This document shows, in pieces, positions 57,962 to 64,000 of a stretch of 64,000 nt of DNA. This stretch comes from Methylocystaceae bacterium (lineage in GTDB: Bacteria > Pseudomonadota > Alphaproteobacteria > Rhodospirillales > Terasakiellaceae), in assembly GCA_013373205.1 (NCBI GenBank), contig JABXIG010000003.1:186001-250000 (forward strand), written 5' to 3'. A program made the position numbers and the translations under genes. The notes beneath the pieces are model-generated. The model was not told where the DNA came from. It did no database searches and saw nothing but the letters and a program-made list of their open reading frames with translations. How positions within the stretch are numbered: the first letter of the stretch is position 1; the number at the start of each line of letters is the position of its first letter.

Positions 57962-58097
57962 GTAAAGTATTGGTATGACCAAGACGGCAGTTTATCTAGG
58001 TTTTACAAAGGGTTGTAGCTAAAGGAAAGTCTCCTGTCCAAGGCTGAGTGGTATTACAAATAAAGGTGGGGAATTCTGCTTTCTATTCAAGGAAAAA

Positions 58098-58184
58098 ATG
58101 AGAGAATCGGATCAGGTATGGGCCCCAAAAAAGACAGGAAATTTCGTCAATTGGTCAAAGTTTGTACATTTATATAAAGGCTGA
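58098..58184 (+). CDS. Possible 28-residue leader peptide or small protein
   Basis: ATG at 58098 with AAGG about six bases upstream; two Trp and several Lys among 28 codons, no membrane helix. It lies in the leader region of the monomeric dehydrogenase gene. There is no homology evidence, so it may be chance. Confidence 0.25.
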   Translation: MRESDQVWAPKKTGNFVNWSKFVHLYKG

Positions 58185-58283
58185 AAAGTGGCTTAGACGC
58201 ATGTTTTATATAAGAGAAATTTTCTAAGTAACTGGTAATACCGAAAAAAAACGGCAAAGGCGGTTGCTTGGGGGCGGTCCAAA

Positions 58284-58337
58284 GACTACAAATACGCCAG
58301 CAAATTATGTAGTCGCCTCAAATCTATTGAGGCTTTT
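58284..58337 (+). promoter_or_regulatory. Tandem hairpin leader before the monomeric isocitrate dehydrogenase
   Basis: Two hairpins side by side: GACTACA/TGTAGTC (58284-58290 with 58308-58314) and GCCTCAA-ATCTA-TTGAGGC (58315-58333). The second is followed by TTTT and then the GGGAG ribosome site of the gene, an arrangement like an attenuator or translation control element. Confidence 0.5.
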
Positions 58338-58353
58338 GGGAGTTTTGAAACAA

Positions 58354-60543
58354 ATGACTGACATCATTTATACAATCGTTGATGAAGCACCGGAACTGGC
58401 AAGTGGCTCTTTCCTGCCGATCATCCAGAAATATACCAAGGCCGCTGGTATCGAAGTTGGCACAAAGGACATTTCTGTTGCAGCGCGTATTCTGGCATTG
58501 TTCGACCTGCATTCCGACGATTTGGCTGAATTGGGCGATCTGGTGAAAAAGCCGGAAGCTAATGTGATCAAACTTCCGAACGTGTCCGCTTCTGTGCCGC
58601 AATTGGTTGCTGCGATCAAAGAATTGCAGTCCCATGGTTTTGACATTCCTGATTACGTTGAAAACCCGCAAACAGACGAAGAAAAAGCAGCGCGTGCGAA
58701 ATATGATACGGTTAAAGGCTCTGCGGTAAACCCGGTCTTGCGTGAAGGGAACTCGGATCGTCGCGCCCCGTTTGCGGTTAAAGAATTTGCCAAGAAAAAC
58801 CCGCACCGTATGGGTAAATGGACAAAAGACAGTAAAACACACGTTGCCACTATGGGTCACGATGACTTTGCCTCTAACGAAAAATCCATCACTTTGGATA
58901 AAGCCACAGAAGCTAAGATCGAATTTGTTGGCAAAGATGGTGCGGTTCAAACGTTAAAAGCCAGCTTGCCGTTGCAAGAAGGTGAAGTTCTGGACGGTAC
59001 GTTCATGTCCGTTAAGGCGCTACGCAAGTTCCTGGCAGAACAGATTGCCGATACAAAAGAGTTGGGCATCCTGTTTTCTTTGCACATGAAAGCGACCATG
59101 ATGAAAGTTTCCGATCCGGTGATCTTTGGTCACTGCGTTGAAGTTTTCTTCGCCCCTGTTTTTGAAAAGCACGCCGCCACATTTGCCGAACTGGGCGTGG
59201 ATGTGAATAACGGCTTTGGTGACGTTATTGCCAAAATCGAAAAACTGCCAGCCGACAAAAAGGCCGAGATCGAAGCAGATATCGAAGCCTGCCTGAACGA
59301 TCAGCCTGACCTTTACATGGTGAACTCTGATAAAGGCATCACCAACCTGCACGTACCTTCTGACGTGATCATCGATGCATCCATGCCGGCTGTTATTAAA
59401 GCTGGTGGTATCGGTTGGGGCCCAGATGGTAAAGCAGCTGACACCAAATGTGTGATCCCCGATAGCTCTTATGCAGGCGTTTACGATGCGGTTATCAACT
59501 TCTGTAAAGAAAATGGCGAATTTAACCCGGCGACCATGGGCTCTGTGCCCAACGTTGGTTTGATGGCCCAGAAAGCTGAAGAATATGGTTCACACCCACA
59601 AACATTCATTGCCCCTGCGGATGGCACGATCCGTATCGTTGATGCAGACGGCAATGTGCTGATCTCACATGATGTGGAAGAAGGTGATGTGTGGCGTGCC
59701 TGTATGGCCAAAGACGCTCCGATCCAGGATTGGGTGAAACTGGCTGTGTCACGCGCACGTGCAACAGGGTCTACAGCAGTCTTCTGGCTGGACGAAAACC
59801 GCGCGCATGATGCCGAACTGATCAAGAAAGTAAACGCTTACTTGCCGAACCACGATACATCCGGTCTGGATATCAAGATCATGGCCCCGGCCGATGCGTG
59901 TAAACTGTCTTGTGAAATGATTGCCAAGGGCGAAGATTGCATCTCTGTCACAGGTAACGTTCTGCGTGACTATAACACCGATTTGTTCCCGATCCTTGAA
60001 GTAGGCACATCTGCGAAAATGTTGTCTATCGTACCGTTGATGAACGGTGGTGGTCTGTTTGAAACAGGCGCGGGTGGTTCTGCCCCGAAACACGTTCAAC
60101 AACTGGTCGAAGAAAATCACCTGCGTTGGGATAGCCTTGGTGAATTCTGCGCCCTTGGTGCGTCACTGGAACATTTCGCCAATGCTAACAACAACCCGAA
60201 AGCCGCTTTGCTGGGTAAGACATTGGATCAAGCCACAGCGAAACTGCTGGACAAAAACGAAAGCCCGAGCCGTAAAGTGAATGAACACGACAACCGTGGT
60301 TCACACTTCTGCATCGCGCTTTATTGGGCCGAAGCACTGGCGGCACAGGACGAAGATGCTGAATTGAAAGCATATTTCGCCCCGATCGCGAAAGAACTGG
60401 CTGAAAAAGAAGATCAAATTCGCAAAGAATTGATTGATTGCCAAGGTGTTCCGGTTGACTTGGGTGGTTATTACCACCAAGACCAAGCCAAACGTATCGC
60501 GGCCATGCGCCCAAGCGCAACATTGAACGCGATCATCGGCTAA
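58354..60543 (+). CDS. icd2: NADP isocitrate dehydrogenase, monomeric type
   Basis: 729 residues from MTDIIYT; an upstream in-frame extension of 30 codons crosses the two hairpins and is not supported. [37 protein letters not shown], and the NADP region with [25 protein letters not shown] in pattern are diagnostic of the monomeric IDH, a family unrelated in length to the dimeric enzyme. Same reaction as icd. A strong terminator follows. The symbol is descriptive. Confidence 0.95.
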   Translation: MTDIIYTIVDEAPELASGSFLPIIQKYTKAAGIEVGTKDISVAARILALFDLHSDDLAELGDLVKKPEANVIKLPNVSASVPQLVAAIKELQSHGFDIPDYVENPQTDEEKAARAKYDTVKGSAVNPVLREGNSDRRAPFAVKEFAKKNPHRMGKWTKDSKTHVATMGHDDFASNEKSITLDKATEAKIEFVGKDGAVQTLKASLPLQEGEVLDGTFMSVKALRKFLAEQIADTKELGILFSLHMKATMMKVSDPVIFGHCVEVFFAPVFEKHAATFAELGVDVNNGFGDVIAKIEKLPADKKAEIEADIEACLNDQPDLYMVNSDKGITNLHVPSDVIIDASMPAVIKAGGIGWGPDGKAADTKCVIPDSSYAGVYDAVINFCKENGEFNPATMGSVPNVGLMAQKAEEYGSHPQTFIAPADGTIRIVDADGNVLISHDVEEGDVWRACMAKDAPIQDWVKLAVSRARATGSTAVFWLDENRAHDAELIKKVNAYLPNHDTSGLDIKIMAPADACKLSCEMIAKGEDCISVTGNVLRDYNTDLFPILEVGTSAKMLSIVPLMNGGGLFETGAGGSAPKHVQQLVEENHLRWDSLGEFCALGASLEHFANANNNPKAALLGKTLDQATAKLLDKNESPSRKVNEHDNRGSHFCIALYWAEALAAQDEDAELKAYFAPIAKELAEKEDQIRKELIDCQGVPVDLGGYYHQDQAKRIAAMRPSATLNAIIG

Positions 60544-60568
60544 TCTTTTAAAAGTCGATAAAGCTTTT

Positions 60569-60612
60569 AAAAGCCCGCCTCCCTTGTATGAACAGGAGGC
60601 GGGCTTTTTCTT
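60569..60612 (+). terminator. Terminator after the monomeric isocitrate dehydrogenase
   Basis: AAAAGCCCGCCTCC (60569-60582) pairs with GGAGGCGGGCTTTT (60595-60608), a 14-bp stem, followed by T-rich sequence. Confidence 0.95.
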
Positions 60613-60642
60613 TTGACAGGCCGTCAGCACAACTGGTATTTT
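60613..60642 (+). promoter_or_regulatory. Predicted promoter upstream of rsgA
   Basis: Perfect -35 TTGACA, 18-base spacer, TATTTT. It would give a long leader before rsgA. Confidence 0.45.
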
Positions 60643-60844
60643 TAGGTATCAGTTAATGGAGATTTGATGTCCTGATTAGGTTGGGAATTCCAAGGGTGAA
60701 TTCCTCATGCACGAACAAACTTTGAATGCTCGCCTCGTCCTGTAGAAGGCTGGCCTAGTTTATGTGCGCTTTCATTTTCAAAAATATGAACAACAGTCTA
60801 CCCATTTGATATGGGGAGATTTGTCGATATGAGAGACAGACCTG

Positions 60845-61930
60845 ATGAAACGGGACTATTCCCAGTTTTTGCCGTTTACTGCAAAAAACGGCATGCCGGA
60901 AAAGGCCTCTTCTTTTCTGGAAATACTTGGCTGGAACAGTTTTTATGAACAACAACTCAGCCTTGATGCGCGTGAACACTATGCGCTGGTGCGCATTACA
61001 GAAGTTCATCGCAGCCATCTGCGCATCAAAGGCGAGGGGGTGGATCAATTGATCGCTTTTCAGCCAGATCTTTGTGTTGGTGATTGGGTGCTTTATGACG
61101 AAAGCCGACAAAAAATCCAGTACGCATTAGAACGAAAAAGCCTGTTGAAACGACGTCGGGCAGGCACCGGGCGTGACCTTCAATTGATCGCGTCCAATAT
61201 CGATACGGCCTTTATCGTGACTTCATGTAATCATGACTTTAACCCTGCGCGATTGGAACGTTATCTTGCCTTGGCGTTGGAGGCGGAGATTACCCCGGTT
61301 ATTCTGCTGACCAAAACGGATTTATGTGAAGATATGCAAACCTATCTGGATCAGGCTCGCAGGATTTCACCCTTGGCGTTTGTGGTCGCCTTGAATGCTC
61401 ATGAAGATGATGTCAGGCGCCTGTTATCAGACTGGTGTAAGCTTGGACAGACGGTTGCCTTTATCGGATCCTCTGGTGTGGGTAAATCGACTTTGGTCAA
61501 TGGGTTGCGTGGCGACAGTACGGTTCCCACACAATCCATCCGCGAAGATGATAGCAAGGGACGCCACACCACAACCGCGCGTCAATTGTATGTGATTGAT
61601 GGGGCATGCGTTGTTATCGACACACCGGGCATGCGCGAACTTCAACTGAGCAATGCCGCAGACGGAATTGCCCATTTGTTTGATGATCTGGAACGTCTGG
61701 CAGATAAATGCCGTTTCAAGGACTGCACCCATCAGACAGAACCAGGATGTGCGATCACACAGGCAATTTCATCAGGTGAGATTGAGGAAGAACGCTTTAT
61801 GCGCTGGAAAAAACTCGCCCGTGAAGAGGCTTTTAATTCTGCCAGTCTGGCTGAGCGACGTGCCAAAGATAAAGCTTTTGGCAAGATGGTGAAAACAGCA
61901 ATGCGCACCAAAGCCAAGACCCGGCGTTGA
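60845..61930 (+). CDS. rsgA: Ribosome small-subunit GTPase RsgA
   Basis: 361 residues. OB-fold N-terminus, circularly permuted GTPase with TKTD (G4) before GSSGVGKSTL (G1) and DTPGMRE (G3), and the zinc knuckle CRFKDCTHQTEPGC. Acts in late 30S maturation. An N-terminal extension of about 30 residues precedes the OB fold, as in many proteobacterial members. Confidence 0.94.
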   Translation: MKRDYSQFLPFTAKNGMPEKASSFLEILGWNSFYEQQLSLDAREHYALVRITEVHRSHLRIKGEGVDQLIAFQPDLCVGDWVLYDESRQKIQYALERKSLLKRRRAGTGRDLQLIASNIDTAFIVTSCNHDFNPARLERYLALALEAEITPVILLTKTDLCEDMQTYLDQARRISPLAFVVALNAHEDDVRRLLSDWCKLGQTVAFIGSSGVGKSTLVNGLRGDSTVPTQSIREDDSKGRHTTTARQLYVIDGACVVIDTPGMRELQLSNAADGIAHLFDDLERLADKCRFKDCTHQTEPGCAITQAISSGEIEEERFMRWKKLAREEAFNSASLAERRAKDKAFGKMVKTAMRTKAKTRR

Positions 61931-61960
61931 ATGTGTCTGTTGATCCTGCTTAAAGAGCTC

Positions 61961-61974
61961 CCGGCGAAGGCTGG
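61961..61974. repeat. Short GAAG-loop palindrome at the end of the flavodoxin remnant
   Basis: CCGGC-GAAG-GCTGG (one G-U pair) has the same loop and shape as the palindrome at 34002-34019. Flavodoxin similarity stops about 20 bases from it. Confidence 0.4.
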
Positions 61975-61992
61975 GGGTCTCCAGCTTCGGCA

Positions 61993-62227
61993 AAATTCCA
62001 GCCAGCCTTCCATTTGGGCGGTGCTGTCCAGACCGGGCAGGCGTCCACCGCACAACGTCGATGTCCCCAAGATCAGCTTGTCATAGGCAAGCATATCATC
62101 CGGTGTGATGCGGTTGACGTTTAAGGGTTTGGCCAGAATATCCGGGTTGCCATAACGTTATGGATGATCTTTGCAATCTTGCGGGTCTTTTCCGGTATCG
62201 GTGCCGAAAAAAGACCGATGAGGTCAC
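61993..62227 (-). pseudogene. Decayed flavodoxin gene (NifF-type remnant)
   Basis: Read on the minus strand from a GTG with AGGAG upstream, pieces of a flavodoxin occur in shifting frames: FFGTDTGK, then TRKIAKIIHNVM, then KPLNVNRITPDDMLAYDKLILGTSTL and GRLPGLDSTAQMEGWLEF. These align with the NifF pattern (FFGSNTGKTRKVAK, LNVNRV, LILGTPTLGEGELPGL). One T appears lost, one G gained, and a third shift precedes KPLNVNR. Only about 70 of some 180 residues remain; the rest is missing and homology ends at a short palindrome. The normal TLGEGEL loop has become TLCGGRL. Confidence 0.8.
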
Positions 62228-62348
62228 GGGTGTCTCCTTAACTCTCTTTGTTTTCAAGTCAGAAACAGGGATCATGCCATTTAAAAAAACGCAGAAAAGC
62301 TGGTTTTTGTTGTGTCGCGTTTGTGACGAAGAGACTGACAAAAAGAAA

Positions 62349-62378
62349 ACCCGCCCCGGAAACAAAACCGAGGCGGGT
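62349..62378 (-). terminator. Terminator after livF
   Basis: ACCCGCCCCGG (62349-62359) pairs with CCGAGGCGGGT (62368-62378) with one G-U pair; on the minus strand the stem is followed by TTTTCTTTTT. Confidence 0.9.
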
Positions 62379-62425
62379 CTCTTTTTAGGTGCCCTTGCTT
62401 TCTCCCCTGCAAGGGTCACCCCTCC

Positions 62426-63205
62426 CTAGATCGCAAGATATTCCTGACGTAATTCGTCATTATCCAGAACTTCTTGTGCCGTTCCATCAAACACGATTTG
62501 ACCGGAGTCCATGATGATGGCGCGGTCTGCAAGGTGCAGGGCCGCAATGGCGTTTTGTTCTACGATGATCGTTGTGATGCCGAGCTTCTTGATATCTTCC
62601 AAGGTTTTCTCGATCTCATGTACGATAACCGGGGCTAGACCTTCGTATGGTTCGTCCAGCAATAACAGTTTAATGTCTTTGGCAAGGGCACGGGCAACGG
62701 CCAGCATTTGTTGTTCGCCACCTGACATGGTGACACCTATCTGGTCTTTACGTTCCCCAAGACGCGGGAAAAGTTCGTAAAGACGTTCGATGGACCAGCC
62801 GGGTTTGCCTTCGATCTGGGCCAATTCGAGGTTTTCCTGAACGGTCAGACCGGGGATGATACGACGATCTTCCGGCACAAGTGCCAGACCCGCACGCGAG
62901 GCTTGAAACGATTTCATGTCATGAAGTGGTTCGTGGTCCAGCCAAATCTCCCCGTGGGTAATGTGTGGATCATCCGTTCTGGCAATCGCACGTAGCGTGG
63001 AGGTTTTACCTGCCCCGTTACGGCCCAGAAGGGCGACGATTTCACCTTCATGGATGTCGAAGCTGACGCCTTGAACGATGTAGCTTTCCCCATAATAGGC
63101 ATGGATGTCCCAAGCCGAGAAAAAGGCCGGAGCGGAGCCATGTGATTTTACAGGCTCCAGGGTCTTTTTATGCGGACCACTATAATTGACAACTTTTTCA
63201 CTCAT
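62426..63205 (-). CDS. livF: Branched-chain amino acid ABC transporter ATP-binding protein LivF
   Basis: 259 residues. Walker A GRNGAGKT, signature MSGGEQQML, Walker B LLLLDEPYEGLAP, H-loop region replaced by VEQN as usual for LivF. An extra N-terminal stretch of about 30 residues precedes the domain. Overlaps livG by 4 bases. Energises uptake of leucine-type or related substrates; UrtE is an alternative but the GRNGAGKT/EPYEGLAP pattern fits Liv. Confidence 0.88.
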   Translation of the reverse strand: MSEKVVNYSGPHKKTLEPVKSHGSAPAFFSAWDIHAYYGESYIVQGVSFDIHEGEIVALLGRNGAGKTSTLRAIARTDDPHITHGEIWLDHEPLHDMKSFQASRAGLALVPEDRRIIPGLTVQENLELAQIEGKPGWSIERLYELFPRLGERKDQIGVTMSGGEQQMLAVARALAKDIKLLLLDEPYEGLAPVIVHEIEKTLEDIKKLGITTIIVEQNAIAALHLADRAIIMDSGQIVFDGTAQEVLDNDELRQEYLAI

Positions 63206-63978
63206 AGGTGTGCGCCTCCAAGGTAAGCTTCCTGTACGCGGGGGTCACCCTTCATTTCTTCAGGGGCACCTTCCGCAATCACGTGACCGCGCGCCAGAAC
63301 ACTGACACGGGTTGCAAGGGAGAAGACCACATGCATATCGTGTTCGATGATGACTTTCGTGATGTTACGTTCCTCACCAATCTTTTTCAAAAGATCGATA
63401 GTGTTGTTCGTATCAGCACGCGCCATCCCGGCGGTTGGTTCATCCAGCAAGAGAAGTTCGGGGTCTTGCGCCAAACACATGGCGAGTTCCAGACGACGCT
63501 TATCCCCCCGAGAGAGCGAGCCGGAATGGACATTGCGTTTTTCGATCAGTCCGACATCTTCTAAAATTTGTTCGGCATTATCGACAATTTCACCACGCGA
63601 GACAACGCCGCCCCACGAATTGAATTTGTACGAACCATCATGGTGGGCCATAACCGGGATCATGGCATTTTCGAAGATGCTGAGATCTTCAAAAACTTCC
63701 GGGGTTTGGAAAACCCGCGAAATACCTTTTTGGTTAATCGCATGAGGTGGCAGACCAAAGAGTGTTTCACCTTCCGGCTTTTTCCCATAGTACAGAACCG
63801 TCCCCGTATCCGGGATCAGACGTCCGACCAGACAGTTGAGGAAAGTGGATTTCCCCGCACCGTTCGGCCCGATAATGGCATGAACGGAGCCTTTTTCGAC
63901 GGACAGGTTCACATCATCAAGTGCTTTTAGACCTGAAAAGTTCTTGTTGACGCCTTCAACTGTAAGAATAGCTGACAT
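63202..63978 (-). CDS. livG: Branched-chain amino acid ABC transporter ATP-binding protein LivG
   Basis: 258 residues. Walker A GPNGAGKST, signature variant LSRGDKRRLELAM in place of LSGGQ, Walker B LLLLDEPTAGM, H-loop IEHDM. Its RBS GGGAGG overlaps what looks like the end of the upstream permease gene. The substrate-binding protein and permeases lie outside the window. Confidence 0.9.
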   Translation of the reverse strand: MSAILTVEGVNKNFSGLKALDDVNLSVEKGSVHAIIGPNGAGKSTFLNCLVGRLIPDTGTVLYYGKKPEGETLFGLPPHAINQKGISRVFQTPEVFEDLSIFENAMIPVMAHHDGSYKFNSWGGVVSRGEIVDNAEQILEDVGLIEKRNVHSGSLSRGDKRRLELAMCLAQDPELLLLDEPTAGMARADTNNTIDLLKKIGEERNITKVIIEHDMHVVFSLATRVSVLARGHVIAEGAPEEMKGDPRVQEAYLGGAHL

Positions 63979-63981
63979 TAT

Positions 63982-64000
63982 TCAGTACCTCCCGCTTTTG
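63982..64000 (-). CDS. Possible 3' end of a permease gene (livM-like), cut by window edge
   Basis: Five codons in frame (KSGRY) then TGA, 3 bases before the livG start. The short spacing and liv operon order make a permease end likely, but too little is visible for a firm call. Confidence 0.3.

Larger units (their letters stand above)
57877..58353. other. 477-bp intergenic region between the two isocitrate dehydrogenase genes
   Basis: Contains a sigma70-like icd promoter (57933-57961), a 28-codon open frame with an AAGGA-like RBS (58098-58184), A/T-rich TATAAA and TATAAG elements near 58170 and 58210 that could be a promoter on the plus strand, and two hairpins directly before the start of the monomeric gene (58284-58337). 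Confidence 0.75.
60544..60844. other. 301-bp intergenic region before rsgA
   Basis: Holds a terminator, a sigma70-like promoter, and a leader of about 195 bases containing the hairpin GGAATTC-CAAGGGT-GAATTCC near 60686. A 12-codon frame (ATG near 60708) has no RBS. No gene seen. Confidence 0.6.

Noticed and set aside
58324-58950. 208-codon minus-strand frame opposite the monomeric IDH
   Set aside because: Shadow frame, Arg/Phe/Cys-rich, no motif.
61732-62094. 120-codon minus-strand frame opposite the rsgA end
   Set aside because: Its start is the flavodoxin remnant frame, but the rest reads antisense into rsgA, so it is a pseudogene fragment and not a gene.
1-64000. tRNA, rRNA, CRISPR arrays, insertion sequences, prophage
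   Set aside because: No T-loop GTTCGAATC-like signatures in tRNA context, no spaced direct repeats, no transposase or phage protein among the frames. XerD (39332-40282) looks housekeeping, not an integrase.

Overview
The window reads as chromosome of a motile, polar-flagellate-type alphaproteobacterium, most likely a Rhodospirillales-like marine lineage. Evidence: cckA sits inside a flagellar export operon, a flhB C-terminal paralogue is present, DUF6468 and MotE genes follow fliM, recA has a GTTC-N7-GTTC type LexA box, and there is a bolA / J-domain / cobS / cobT / phytase-like / rpmB block and a YfgM-BamB-Der block. Base composition looks moderate (near half G+C) and even. The genus assignment (for example Terasakiella- or Magnetospira-like) is a guess.

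Layout. 1-7.9 kb: a plus-strand flagellar motor and chemotaxis operon (fliM 3' end, DUF6468, motE, cheY, cheZ, an Asp-less MotB-like protein, motB, and a giant periplasmic TPR protein). 8.1-9.4 kb: speDE for spermidine synthesis. 9.5-17.2 kb: a minus-strand flagellar export and rod operon (flgB, flgC, fliE, fliQ, fliR, flhB, cckA, flhB-like paralogue, a small coiled-coil protein, fliO, fliP). 17.6-22 kb: recA, alaS and an NnrU-like membrane protein. 22.2-24.3 kb: a divergent AraC regulator and MFS transporter with an inverted-repeat operator candidate. 24.4-28.5 kb: a moxR-mscS-VWA operon running head-on into an ion channel with a C-terminal zinc ribbon. 28.6-32.1 kb: the envelope and ribosome assembly set yfgM-like, bamB, der. 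32.3-39.2 kb: Sel1 protein, pyrD, accA, SulP transporter, diguanylate cyclase and a malyl-CoA-lyase-like enzyme. 39.3-46.5 kb: xerD, a large secreted protein of unknown role, a 46-residue membrane peptide, aroK-aroB, a CorC-type protein, a CBS protein and DUF2889. 46.6-52.7 kb: RHH regulator, BolA, XRE regulator, J-domain protein, cobS, cobT, phytase-like esterase, rpmB. 53-56.5 kb: NmrA-like oxidoreductase with divergent LysR, GNAT, Acr3 arsenite exporter. 56.6-60.5 kb: two unrelated NADP isocitrate dehydrogenases, dimeric and monomeric, encoded divergently around a 477-bp intergenic region. 60.8-64 kb: rsgA, a decayed NifF-type flavodoxin gene, and livF-livG of a branched-chain amino acid ABC transporter running off the edge.

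No tRNA, rRNA, CRISPR array, insertion sequence or prophage was recognised. The most interesting signals are the MoxR-MscS-VWA operon, the paired MotB proteins of which one has lost the ion-binding aspartate, the side-by-side isocitrate dehydrogenase isozymes with a hairpin-rich leader, and the flavodoxin pseudogene ending at a short palindromic repeat.
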